Below are positions 1-7,599 of a DNA stretch of 64,000 bases, piece after piece (within the stretch, counting starts at the first letter, position 1; each line of letters starts with the position of its first letter). The stretch comes from Pseudomonas tohonis. GTDB lineage: Bacteria; Pseudomonadota; Gammaproteobacteria; Pseudomonadales; Pseudomonadaceae. Both the position numbers and the translations under genes were made by a program. Below the pieces are notes generated by a model. It worked only from the letters and a program-made list of their open reading frames with translations, was not told where the DNA came from and made no database searches. The DNA is taken from NCBI RefSeq assembly GCF_012767755.2, contig NZ_AP023189.1, forward strand, positions 3,722,001 through 3,786,000, in the 5' to 3' direction.

Positions 1-147
1 GGCACCGTGGACTTCCTCGTGCTGCTGGACGCCGAACGCGAGCGCCTGGCCGCCGAAGACGCCCAAGCCCAGGCCGAAGTGGAGCTCTACAGCGGCATCG
101 TCGCCATCTACAAGGCCCTCGGCGGCGGCTGGCAGCCCCAGGCCTGA
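1..147 (+). CDS. C-terminal end of an outer-membrane efflux (TolC/NodT-type) protein, partial
   Basis: The reading frame is open from base 1 and stops with TGA at 145-147, leaving 48 residues. The peptide is helical and Ala/Glu/Gln-rich (DAERERLAAEDAQAQ) and ends [12 protein letters not shown]. That closely matches the end of OpmQ further along this window ([11 protein letters not shown]), so it is the last periplasmic helix and tail of an outer-membrane factor of an RND- or MacB-type tripartite exporter. The rest of the gene and its pump partners lie outside the window, so the substrate cannot be inferred. A good terminator follows, so this is the last gene of its operon. Confidence 0.8.
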   Translation, partial: GTVDFLVLLDAERERLAAEDAQAQAEVELYSGIVAIYKALGGGWQPQA

Positions 148-187
148 ACCTCTCCTCCTGGCTCGGCCGCCCCCCGGCCGACCTCTC

Positions 188-223
188 GCCCCGCGACGGT
201 GCCCCTGTCGCGGGGCTTTTTTT
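188..223 (+). terminator. Rho-independent terminator after the efflux gene
   Basis: A perfect 10-bp stem (GCCCCGCGAC / GTCGCGGGGC) with a 9-base loop is followed directly by seven T residues. It lies 41 bp after the stop codon of the partial efflux gene. Confidence 0.9.
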
Positions 224-316
224 GCCTGAAGAGTTCCACCGTAGGTTGGCGCCGAGCGCAGCTAGGCCCAACGCCGTGGTGCCGCCGAAAAGCACGGCGC
301 AATGGCAGACCTGCGG

Positions 317-495
317 CCTGCTGGGCGAATGAATTCGCCCCTACAGGGAGCGCGCGGCTCCATCGTGGGAGCGAATTCATTCGCGATGGGGCATCCCGCC
401 CCATTCACAGCCCGCTGCCGGCGGCGAATCCTTCGCGGCTGAAGCCGCTCCCACAGGGGGTGCCCGTGCCGTTGTAGGGGCGAATTCATTCGCCA
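317..495. repeat. Cluster of REP-like palindromic repeats (GAATTCATTCGC family)
   Basis: Between the terminator and the NIPSNAP gene (224-522) I see no gene. The stretch holds several copies of a short palindromic unit of the form GTGGGAGCGAATTCATTCGC or its inverse. Copies lie near 323-345 (inverse), 365-385 and 474-493, with a diverged copy (TTCGCGGCTGAAGCCGC) near 433-449. The same unit recurs in other intergenic gaps of this window. Confidence 0.75.
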
Positions 496-522
496 AGCGG
501 TGCGCAGCACCGCCGGCCCCCC

Positions 523-1146
523 TCATCGCAACGGCGAGAAACGCGCCGGCAGGCACAGGGTGGAGTGCATGTCGCGCAGCTGCGGGCCGGAGTTTTCCGG
601 CGGCCAGACGCCATCGGCAACGGCGCGGGTGCGCACGTCGAGGCGCTGCTCGAGGCTCGCGTAGGGCCAGATGTGCAGGTAGCGCGGGGTGCGCCCGTCG
701 GTGGCATAGAAGGCCGCATAGACCTGGGAATAGCCCGCGCCGGTACGCGGGCCGACCGCCTTCTTCCAGCCTTCCAGGGTCGGCGCCAGGCCGGAGGGGA
801 CCAGGTCGTACACCCGCAGCTCGTAGAACGGCCCATGCGCACCCGGCGCCAAGGGTTCGAGGAAGGGGAACAGCGTGTAGTTCTCCACCTTCATGTCGGT
901 CATGAAGCCTTCGATGCCGAAGGCGTCCCGCGCCAGCAGGTAGCGCTCGCGCTCGGCCTGACGGGCCTGCTCGTCGGCGAAGCCGCGCAGCACGATGACC
1001 TGGTTCAGCGGGCCGATCTCCGAGGCCCAGCAACCCATCAGGGTCCAGCCGGGGCTGCCGACGGCCAGGGTCTCTTCCAGGCGCGCCAGGGCATCGGCCG
1101 TGGTGCGCACGCGCAGGGTGAAGGTGATCAGTTCGAACAAACGCAT
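523..1146 (-). CDS. NIPSNAP family protein
   Basis: A 207-residue protein with two alpha/beta-barrel-like halves typical of NIPSNAP and dimeric ferredoxin-like proteins. The first half opens with MRLFELITFTLR and the second with FYELRVYDLVPSGLAPTLEGW, the recurrent 'YELR.Y' strand of the family. GAGG six bases upstream supports the ATG at 1146. NIPSNAP proteins have no general enzymatic assignment; bacterial members often sit in catabolic operons. It is the last gene of a leftward group with the hydroxyacyl-CoA dehydrogenase (82 bp gap) and the opine-dehydrogenase-like gene. Its biochemical role is unknown. Confidence 0.85.
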   Translation of the reverse strand: MRLFELITFTLRVRTTADALARLEETLAVGSPGWTLMGCWASEIGPLNQVIVLRGFADEQARQAERERYLLARDAFGIEGFMTDMKVENYTLFPFLEPLAPGAHGPFYELRVYDLVPSGLAPTLEGWKKAVGPRTGAGYSQVYAAFYATDGRTPRYLHIWPYASLEQRLDVRTRAVADGVWPPENSGPQLRDMHSTLCLPARFSPLR

Positions 1147-1228
1147 GGGTGCCTCGTGGTCCGTGGTTCATGGAAGTACGCCGGCGGGCCCGTGCCCGCC
1201 GCCTTGGAACCGGGGCCACGAGGCGCGC

Positions 1229-2218
1229 TCACGCCCCCTGCAGCGCCCCGTTGAAACGTGGGGCGAGCCCCATCAGGTCGAGCTTGCGGGTGAACTCGCC
1301 GAGGCGCTGCAGCTTGTAGGCCTCCACGTCCACGCCCGCGTAGTCGTAGAAACCCTGCCCCTCGCGCAGGCCGTTGCGCCCCTCGTGCATGTTGTCGGCG
1401 ATCACCTGGGGCGAGGCGAAGCGCGGGTCGATGGCGCCGGCCAGGTAGCGCGAGGCGTAGTAGAGGATGTCGCCACCGCCCCAGTCGATGAACTCCAGCA
1501 GGCCCAGCACCGAGAAGCGCAGGCCGAAGCCGACGCGGATCGCCGTGTCGATGTCCTCGGCGCTGGCCACGCCCTCTTCCACCATGCGCGCGGCCTCGTT
1601 CATCGCCAGGGCCTGGATGCGCGGCACGATGTAGCCCGCCGCCGGGGCGCAGAGCACCGGCACCTTGCCCACCCGGCGCAGCAACGCCAGCAGGCGCTCG
1701 ACCACAGCGCCGTCGGTGGCTGCACTGCGGCTCACCTCCACCAGCGGGATCAGGTAGGCGGGGTTGAGCCAGTGGGCGTTGACGAAGCGCCCGGGGTGGC
1801 TGACCAGCCCGGCCAGTTCGGTGACCAGGAATGTGGAGGTGGTCGAAGCGATGATGCAGTCCGCGCCGCACTGCCCGCTCAGCCAGGCGAAGCACTCGCG
1901 CTTGACCTCCAGCACCTCGGGCACCGCCTCGAACACCAGCTCCGCGCAGGCCAGGTCGCCCCGCGCCTGGTCGCGGTCGCACAGGCGCACGCGGCCCAGC
2001 GCCTCGTCCGCCTGCCCGGGCTCGAGCACGCCGAGGCGCACCAGGGTCTGCAGCTCAAGGGCCAGGCTGGCGCGCACCTTGGCGAAGTAGAGCCGCTGCT
2101 GCTCGGGCTCGCGGGCCTTGATGTCGATGAGGGTCACCGGCAGCCCGGCATGCATGAAGGCCAGGGCGATGCCTTCGCCCATGCGCCCGGCGCCGACCAC
2201 GGCGATGCGCGCGGCCAT
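1229..2218 (-). CDS. 3-hydroxyacyl-CoA dehydrogenase family protein
   Basis: A 329-residue NAD-dependent dehydrogenase. It starts with a Rossmann motif (IAVVGAGRMGEGIALAF, residues about 5-21). It keeps the family signature SSTSxx..-like STTSTFLVTELA, followed by a His in NAHWLNPAYLIPLVEV and the C-terminal helical domain (FGLRFSVLGLLEFIDWGGGD). Length fits the single-domain 3-hydroxybutyryl-CoA/carnitine-type dehydrogenases. The ATG at 2216-2218 shares one base with the TGA of the upstream opine-dehydrogenase-like gene (TGATG), indicating translational coupling; a longer open frame upstream is only overlap with that gene. The substrate cannot be told from sequence; its place next to catechol genes suggests an organic-acid or acyl-CoA step. 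Confidence 0.88.
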   Translation of the reverse strand: MAARIAVVGAGRMGEGIALAFMHAGLPVTLIDIKAREPEQQRLYFAKVRASLALELQTLVRLGVLEPGQADEALGRVRLCDRDQARGDLACAELVFEAVPEVLEVKRECFAWLSGQCGADCIIASTTSTFLVTELAGLVSHPGRFVNAHWLNPAYLIPLVEVSRSAATDGAVVERLLALLRRVGKVPVLCAPAAGYIVPRIQALAMNEAARMVEEGVASAEDIDTAIRVGFGLRFSVLGLLEFIDWGGGDILYYASRYLAGAIDPRFASPQVIADNMHEGRNGLREGQGFYDYAGVDVEAYKLQRLGEFTRKLDLMGLAPRFNGALQGA

Positions 2219-3324
2219 CAGTGGATGCCCTCGCGCAGCAGCTCGACCATCTCCGCGCGGCTGAGCCCGTCCAGGCCCAGGCGTTCCAGGGTGCGGCCCT
2301 CGGCATAGAGGTCGAAGCCGGCCACCGCCGAGGCGATGCTCAGCAGGCCCTGGGCGACGGGCATCGGCACGCCGGCCCAGCGGCCGACCGAGACCAGGAA
2401 GGACAGGCCCAGGCGGGTGTCTTCGAGCATGTAGCGGTGGCGCTGCAGGTCGATGTCCTCGCGCCAGTCGCCACTGTCGGTGAGCTTGCCGTGGGCGCCA
2501 CGGCCGTACATCCACTCATCGCCCTCGGTGGTGTTGTAGTGGTCGGCAAGGGGGAAATGCGGCGCCGGGTAGCCGAGGGCCTCACGCAACGCCATGCGCT
2601 CGGCATCCAGCGCGGTGGTCACGCGGCGGATAGCCGGCTGGGTGCCTTCGTTGTGGATGTCCCAGGTCTCGAAGTGCTCCAGCGGGCCGGCGTTCATCAG
2701 GATCAGCGGCGGGTGGATGATCGGCCCGGCGTTCATCAGCGCGCCGGCGAGGCCGTCCTCGATCGGCTCGACGCTCGGGTAGGCCTGGCGCAGCAGGGCG
2801 AAGGCCGGCTCGGTCAGGCGACTGGGGAACACCCCGGTGGGCAGGCGCGTGGCGTAGCCGCTGATCACCACCTCCGCCGCCCCGTGCTTGCGGGCGAGGT
2901 AGGGCAAGGTGCCGGTCTCGGCGAAGGCCACGTCGGCGCGGTTACCGGCATCGTGCATGGCCTTGGCGAACAGGTAGCTGCCGAAGGTGCCGGGCGGCAG
3001 GAACACCACCTGGCCGTCGCGCAGCAGCGGCGCCATTTCCGGTGCCAGGCTCTCATGGGTGGTGGACGGCAGCGGCACCACCAGCAGCTCGGCGAAGGCC
3101 ACGGCTTCGGCCAGGTCGTCGGTCAGGCCGAGGTTGGCGCCCTCGCCGCCCACCGCCACCTGGCGGGTGCCCCGGTAGTCCTTCACGGTGAGGCTGCCGA
3201 TCGCCGCCAGTTCCTTGAGCGCCGCGCCGTCACGCCGCCACAGGCATACGCGATGGCCCTTTTCCGCCAGTTCGATGGCGGCTGCGTAGCAACCGTGTCC
3301 ACCGCCGATAACGCTGATATTCAT
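2218..3324 (-). CDS. NAD/NADP octopine/nopaline dehydrogenase family protein
   Basis: A 368-residue protein with an N-terminal Rossmann motif (MNISVIGGGHGCYAAAIELA) and the C-terminal helical catalytic domain of opine dehydrogenases. Asn/His-containing segments (MNAGPIIHPPLILMNAG and DHYNTTEGDEWMYG) lie where that family binds substrate. Opine dehydrogenases reductively join an amino acid and a 2-oxo acid, or do the reverse. Many bacterial relatives are uncharacterised, so the real substrate is open. GAGGAG upstream of the ATG at 3324 is a good ribosome site. It begins a three-gene leftward unit and is separated from catA by a terminator, so it needs its own promoter in 3325-3727. Confidence 0.82.
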   Translation of the reverse strand: MNISVIGGGHGCYAAAIELAEKGHRVCLWRRDGAALKELAAIGSLTVKDYRGTRQVAVGGEGANLGLTDDLAEAVAFAELLVVPLPSTTHESLAPEMAPLLRDGQVVFLPPGTFGSYLFAKAMHDAGNRADVAFAETGTLPYLARKHGAAEVVISGYATRLPTGVFPSRLTEPAFALLRQAYPSVEPIEDGLAGALMNAGPIIHPPLILMNAGPLEHFETWDIHNEGTQPAIRRVTTALDAERMALREALGYPAPHFPLADHYNTTEGDEWMYGRGAHGKLTDSGDWREDIDLQRHRYMLEDTRLGLSFLVSVGRWAGVPMPVAQGLLSIASAVAGFDLYAEGRTLERLGLDGLSRAEMVELLREGIH

Positions 3325-3445
3325 GGGTCAAGCTCCTCGTTCAAGAGCCTCGATCCTAGGGGGCCCACCCGCCACAGGCTGCGCGGGATGCGCAAGGAGG
3401 ATTCGGAATGCGCAAGGGATTGGTGCCGGCTCGGCAATCGATCCC

Positions 3446-3675
3446 GTAGGGGCGAATTCATTCGCCCAATGGCCGCGCAGTGCTCGCCGACCACTCCGCC
3501 TTGGTGGATGAAAAGAGCGTCATCCACCCTACTCAGGTGTTCCTCATCGCTAGGGTGGGAGGGCTTTGTGGGAGCGAATTCATTCGCGATGGGCGGCGGG
3601 TTGCACCCGCCCTACGGGCTGGGTATTCCCCCGCCGCGAAGCACACACCTGTAGGGGCGACTTCAGTCGCCAAGC
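3446..3675. repeat. Dispersed palindromic repeats in the catA-opine dehydrogenase gap
   Basis: No gene is visible between 3325 and 3727. The gap holds four repeat units: GTAGGGGCGAATTCATTCGCC near 3447-3467; a GGTGGATGAAAAGAGCGTCATCCACC hairpin near 3503-3528, given here only by its arms GGTGGATG and CATCCACC; GTGGGAGCGAATTCATTCGC near 3570-3589; and GTAGGGGCGACTTCAGTCGCC near 3652-3672. The promoter for the leftward opine-dehydrogenase gene must be nearby but is not recognisable. Confidence 0.7.
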
Positions 3676-3727
3676 AGGCCGCAGGACTGCCGCAACTCCG
3701 GGTCTCCATGGGGCTCCGCTCCGGCAC

Positions 3728-3762
3728 AAAAAAACCACGCCGGCATGACCACCGGCGTGGTT
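3728..3762 (-). terminator. Terminator of the catBCA operon
   Basis: Read leftward, a perfect 11-bp stem (AACCACGCCGG / CCGGCGTGGTT) with an 8-base loop is followed by a run of seven T. It lies 48 bp after the catA stop codon and separates the cat operon from the opine-dehydrogenase group. Confidence 0.92.
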
Positions 3763-3810
3763 GAAAACAGCGGGGAAAAATCGGGTGAATCCCCGCCGGA
3801 ACCGGGAGCC

Positions 3811-4740
3811 TCAGCCTTCCAGGGCGCGGACTCGATCGCGGCGCGCTTCTTCATCAGGCTTGGCGGCGGCCTGCAGCTGGAAGTCGAAGTCGATCTCGGC
3901 GAAGCGCCCTTCGATGCCGCGGGCGTCGGCCGCAGCGGCGTCCTCGATGAAGCGCACGTCGGCCACCAGGCCTTCGCGGGTGGCGTAGGCGAAGTCGTCC
4001 CACAGGTACTGGTCGCCCGAGAGGTTGATCTGGGTGGTCAGGTGGCGATGGCCGGGGGCGGAGATGAAGAAGTGGATGTGCGCCGGGCGGTTGCCGTGGC
4101 GGCCCAGGCTGTCGAGCAGTTCCTGGGTCGGGCCGTCCGGCGGACAGCCGTAGCCGGAGGGCACGATGCTGCGGGCGCGGTAGCGGCCTTCGCTGTCGGT
4201 GATGATGCGGCGGCGCAGGTTGAACTCGGACTGGGTGCTGTCGAAGTAGGAATAGGTGCCATTGGTATTGGCGTGCCACAGGTCGACGGTGGCGCCGGCG
4301 ATGGGCTGGCCATCGGCGTCCAGCACCTGGCCCTGGAGGAACAGCACGGTGCCCGGGTCGGTGCCATCGTCCATGCGTGCCTCGCCCTGGGACAGCGGCG
4401 CACCGGCCACGTAGAGCGGGCCTTCGATGGTGCGCGGGGTGCCGCCGCTGTAGCCGGCGGCTTCGTCCTGGGCGTCCAGCAGCAGGTCGAGGTAGTGCTC
4501 GACGCCGAGGCCGGCCACCAGCAGGCCGGCTTCCTGGCGGCTGCCCAGGCGGTTGAGGTAGTCCACCGCCTTCCAGAACTCCTCGGTGGTCACGTCCAGG
4601 TCCTCGATGATCTTCACGGTGTCGAGGAGGATGCGGTTCACCAGCGCCTTCATGCGCGGGTTGCCCTGGTCGTTGTCGAAGCCGGAGGCTTGCTTGAAGA
4701 ACTGCTGGACGCTTTCGGTCTGGGAGAGTTTGACAGTCAT
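3811..4740 (-). CDS. catA: Catechol 1,2-dioxygenase
   Basis: The enzyme performs intradiol cleavage of catechol to cis,cis-muconate with non-haem Fe(III). The 309-residue length is normal. The four iron ligands are visible: Tyr163 (NGTYSYF), Tyr197 (PSGYGCP), His221 and His223 (PAHIHFF). The N-terminal helical domain used for dimerisation (MKALVNRILLDTVKIIEDL) is intact. The start ATG follows GAGG. It is the last gene of catB-catC-catA, 54 bp after catC, and is followed by a strong terminator. Here it would accept catechol from the iac auxin pathway as well as from other aromatics. Confidence 0.97.
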   Translation of the reverse strand: MTVKLSQTESVQQFFKQASGFDNDQGNPRMKALVNRILLDTVKIIEDLDVTTEEFWKAVDYLNRLGSRQEAGLLVAGLGVEHYLDLLLDAQDEAAGYSGGTPRTIEGPLYVAGAPLSQGEARMDDGTDPGTVLFLQGQVLDADGQPIAGATVDLWHANTNGTYSYFDSTQSEFNLRRRIITDSEGRYRARSIVPSGYGCPPDGPTQELLDSLGRHGNRPAHIHFFISAPGHRHLTTQINLSGDQYLWDDFAYATREGLVADVRFIEDAAAADARGIEGRFAEIDFDFQLQAAAKPDEEARRDRVRALEG

Positions 4741-4794
4741 GGTTGGAACCTCATCTTGTAGTTATTGGCCGGGCTTGGCTGGGCGATGCGGCGA

Positions 4795-5085
4795 TCAGCG
4801 ATCGTCCTGGTGGATCGACGAAGGGTGGCGGCAGAGCCCGTCGACCTCGATCTCCATGTAGGGGAAAAGTGGCAACTGCATCAGGGTGTCATGCAGCTCC
4901 TCGACGCTGGCCAGGTCGAACACGCTGTAGTTGGCGTAGTGCCCGGCGATGCGCCACAGGTGGCGCCATTTGCCCTCGCGCTGCAGGCGCTGGGCCAGTT
5001 CCTTCTCGTCGGCCTTGAGCTTGGCGGCCTTGTCCGGGTCCATGTCGAGCGGCAGCTTCACGGTCATCTTCACGTGGAACAGCAT
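4795..5085 (-). CDS. catC: Muconolactone delta-isomerase
   Basis: The protein is 96 residues, the usual length of CatC. It begins MLFHVKMTVKLP and contains the family sequences EKELAQRLQREGKWRHLWRI and ANYSVFD, and ends with a segment rich in Pro/Tyr (PLFPYMEIEV). It converts muconolactone to beta-ketoadipate enol-lactone. GGAG lies upstream of the ATG. It sits 26 bp after catB and 54 bp before catA, the standard pseudomonad catBCA order. The pcaD-type hydrolase for the next step is not in this window. Confidence 0.97.
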   Translation of the reverse strand: MLFHVKMTVKLPLDMDPDKAAKLKADEKELAQRLQREGKWRHLWRIAGHYANYSVFDLASVEELHDTLMQLPLFPYMEIEVDGLCRHPSSIHQDDR

Positions 5086-5111
5086 GCGTGGGTCTCCTTC
5101 TTCAGGCGGTA

Positions 5112-6233
5112 TCAGGTGCGACGGAAGCGCGCCAGGCGCTCCTCGTCCAGGGTCAGGCCGAGGCCGGGCAGGCGCGGTACGTGCAGCTGGAAGTCCTCGT
5201 AGCGCGGCGGCTCGGTGACGATCTCCTCGGTCAGCAGCAGCGGGCCGAACAGCTCGGTGTCCCAGGCCAGCTCGGCCAGGGTGATGAAGGCATGGGCGGA
5301 GGCCAGGGTGCCGACGCTGCCTTCGAGCATGGTGCCGCCGTAGAGGCCGATCCCGGCCGCCTCGGCGATCGCGGCGGTGCGCAACACGGCACGCGGGCCG
5401 CCGTTCTTGGCGATCTTCAGGGCGAACACCGGGGCCGCGCCTTCACGGGCCAGGTTGAAGGCGTCCTCGACGCACTCGATGGACTCGTCCGCCATGATCG
5501 GTGCCGGGCTGCGCAGCGCGAGGCGGGCCTGGCCGGCGCGGTTGTTGCGCGAGATGGGCTGCTCGATCAGGTCGATGCCGTTGTCGCCAAGCACCTGGCA
5601 AGCGCGCAGGGCCACGGCCTCGTCCCAGTACTGGTTGACGTCCACACGCACGCTGGCGCGGTCACCCAAGGCCTTCTTGATGGCGATGACGTGGCGCAGG
5701 TCCTGGTTCACCTCGTTGGCGCCGATCTTCAGCTTGAAGATGCGATGGCGGCGCACCTCCAGCATGTGTTCACCCTCGGCGATGTCGCGGGCGGTGTCGC
5801 CGCTGGCCAGGGTCCAGGCCACTTCCAGGCTGTCGCGCACGCGGCCGCCGAGCAGCTCGCTCACCGGCAGGCCCAGGCGCTTGCCCTGGGCGTCCAGCAG
5901 CGCGGTCTCCACTGCCGAGCGGGCGAAGGTGTTGCCGGTGATGGTGCGGTCGATGCGCTGCATCGCGGCATTGACGTTGCTGGCGTCCTGGCCGACCAGC
6001 AGCGGCGCGAAGTAGCGGTCGAGGTTGGTCTTGATGCTCTCGGGGCTTTCGTAGCCGTAGGCCAGGCCGCCGATGGTGGTGGCTTCGCCGATGCCTTCGA
6101 CGCCGTCGGCGCAGCGGATGCGCAGGATCACCAGGGTCTGGTTCTGCATGGTGTGCATCGCCAGCTTGTGCGGGCGGATGGTCGGCAGGTCGACGATGAT
6201 CGCTTCGAGGGACTCGATCGCGGTAGAAATCAT
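5112..6233 (-). CDS. catB: Muconate cycloisomerase
   Basis: Enolase-superfamily enzyme converting cis,cis-muconate to muconolactone with Mn2+. With the ATG at 6233 the product has 373 residues, and the catalytic residues fall at the numbers known for P. putida CatB: Lys167 and Lys169 (FKLKIG), Asp198 (RVDVNQ), Glu224 (LIEQP), Asp249 (ADES) and Lys273 (ALKIAKNGG). This numbering is why I prefer 6233 to the in-frame ATG at 6245, which would add MGIE. It is the first gene of catBCA and is divergent from catR, with the shared control region between. Confidence 0.97.
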   Translation of the reverse strand: MISTAIESLEAIIVDLPTIRPHKLAMHTMQNQTLVILRIRCADGVEGIGEATTIGGLAYGYESPESIKTNLDRYFAPLLVGQDASNVNAAMQRIDRTITGNTFARSAVETALLDAQGKRLGLPVSELLGGRVRDSLEVAWTLASGDTARDIAEGEHMLEVRRHRIFKLKIGANEVNQDLRHVIAIKKALGDRASVRVDVNQYWDEAVALRACQVLGDNGIDLIEQPISRNNRAGQARLALRSPAPIMADESIECVEDAFNLAREGAAPVFALKIAKNGGPRAVLRTAAIAEAAGIGLYGGTMLEGSVGTLASAHAFITLAELAWDTELFGPLLLTEEIVTEPPRYEDFQLHVPRLPGLGLTLDEERLARFRRT

Positions 6234-6319
6234 TTCAATACCCATCAGGTTCTGTTTTCAATGAACCGGAGCCTAAATCCACGATTGAACCGGTTCCAAT
6301 ATTGAGTTTGTCTGGCACC

Positions 6320-6334
6320 ATACTCGCTAGGTAT
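6320..6334. promoter_or_regulatory. Candidate CatR operator in the catR-catB intergenic region
   Basis: ATAC-N7-GTAT is an interrupted palindrome containing the T-N11-A core typical of LysR-type recognition sites. It lies 24-38 bases before the catR start and about 90 bases before catB, where a CatR site for autorepression and muconate-dependent activation of catBCA is expected. The assignment rests on pattern and position only. Confidence 0.65.
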
Positions 6335-6357
6335 AGAACCAGCACCACGGAGATCCC

Positions 6358-7239
6358 ATGGAGCTTCGCCATCTGCGCTACTTCCAGGCACTCGCCGAAA
6401 CCCTCAACTTCACCCGTGCCGCCGAGCGCCTGCACATCGCCCAGCCACCCTTGAGCCGGCAGATCCAGCAGCTCGAGGAAGAGCTCGGCGTCACCCTGCT
6501 CGAACGCGGCCGCCCGTTGCGCCTGACCGAGGCCGGGCGCTTCTTCCACGAGCACTCCAGCGCCCTGCTGGAGCAACTGGCCAAGGTCTGCGACAACACC
6601 CGGCGCATCGGCCAGGGCGAGAAGACCTGGCTGGGCATCGGCTTCGCCCCCTCGACCCTCTACGGCGTGCTGCCGGAGCTGATCCGCCGCCTGCGCAGCG
6701 ACGCCGAGCTGGAGCTGGGCCTCAACGAAATGACCACGCTGCAGCAGGTGGAAGCGCTCAAGGCCGGGCGCATCGACATCGGCTTCGGCCGCATCCACAT
6801 CGAGGACCCGGCCATCCAGCAACAGGTGCTGACCCTGGACCCGCTGGTCGCCGCCCTCCCCGCCGGCCACCCGCTGCTGGCCGCCCCGGCGAGTCTCGAG
6901 GCCCTCGCTCGCGAGCCCTTCGTGCTCTACCCGGGCAACCCGCGGCCGAGCTACGCCGACCACGTGCTGGCACTGTTCGCCACCCACGGCTTGCAGATTC
7001 GCGTGGCGCAATGGACCAACGAACTGCAGACCGCCATCGGCCTCGTCGCCGCCGGCATCGGCATCACTTTGGTGCCCGCCTCGGTGCAGCTGCAGCACCG
7101 CGACGACATCGGCTACACCCGCCTGCTGGAAGGCAACGCCACCTCGCCGATCATCATCAGCCGCCGCGTCGGCGACAGCTCCCCGGCATTGGCGGACTGC
7201 CTGGCGCTGATCGAGCAACTGGTGACGCAGGACGCCTGA
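6358..7239 (+). CDS. catR: LysR-type regulator of the catechol operon
   Basis: A 293-residue LysR protein. The N-terminal winged helix-turn-helix (MELRHLRYFQALAE..NFTRAAERLHIAQPPLSRQI) is of the CatR/BenM subgroup. The effector domain carries the P-S-T loop (GFAPSTLYGVLP) that binds muconate-type effectors in this family. GGAG stands 5 bases before the ATG. Divergent placement from catBCA is the standard arrangement; it should activate catBCA in response to cis,cis-muconate and repress itself. I call it CatR rather than BenM because the neighbours are cat, not ben, genes. Confidence 0.94.
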   Translation: MELRHLRYFQALAETLNFTRAAERLHIAQPPLSRQIQQLEEELGVTLLERGRPLRLTEAGRFFHEHSSALLEQLAKVCDNTRRIGQGEKTWLGIGFAPSTLYGVLPELIRRLRSDAELELGLNEMTTLQQVEALKAGRIDIGFGRIHIEDPAIQQQVLTLDPLVAALPAGHPLLAAPASLEALAREPFVLYPGNPRPSYADHVLALFATHGLQIRVAQWTNELQTAIGLVAAGIGITLVPASVQLQHRDDIGYTRLLEGNATSPIIISRRVGDSSPALADCLALIEQLVTQDA

Positions 7240-7259
7240 GCACGCAGGCGCATCGCAAT

Positions 7260-7289
7260 AAAAAAGGCCCGCAAAGGAGTGGCCGGGCC
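7260..7289 (-). terminator. Hairpin with U-run on the leftward strand, catR-porin gap
   Basis: A 6-bp stem (GGCCCG / CGGGCC), read leftward, is followed by six T. It can stop transcripts coming from the porin gene before they run into catR. The loop is long (12 bases) and the plus-strand side lacks a T-run, so it may or may not serve catR, which ends 20 bp away. Confidence 0.5.
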
Positions 7290-7343
7290 GAGGTGAAAAC
7301 AAAGGGGTTGGTACGCGATGCGGGCTCACCACCCACACGGTCC

Positions 7344-7515
7344 GTAGGAGCGAGCTCTGCTCGCGAAGCGCCCTCATGCGGGCTCGCAATCCGTGCCTGT
7401 CGGGGCCGCCCGCAGCACATAGGATGGACCGTTCGTAGGATGGGTAGAGCGCAGCGAAACCCATGCTGCGCCGGGGCCGCTGCGCATCCCTTGGCGAATG
7501 AATTCGCCCCTACAG
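7344..7515. repeat. Three dispersed repeat units between catR and the porin gene
   Basis: The 360-bp gap 7240-7599 has no gene. It holds GTAGGAGCGAGCTCTGCTCG (7344-7363, continuing CGAA), a unit of the GTAGGATGGGTAGAGC..GAAACCCAT type near 7435-7463, and an inverted GGCGAATGAATTCGCC unit ending CTAC near 7493-7513. All three types recur elsewhere in the window. Confidence 0.75.
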
Positions 7516-7599
7516 ATTTGATCCGGCCCGGGCACGCTCTCCCGCATCCCGCAGGATGCGAAGTCGACGACGCCGGGCCGGCCCTTCATGCCCTGCTCC

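Noticed and set aside
317..495. CRISPR-like array of short repeats
   Set aside because: Repeats are palindromic, irregularly spaced, in both orientations and without constant-length spacers or cas genes.
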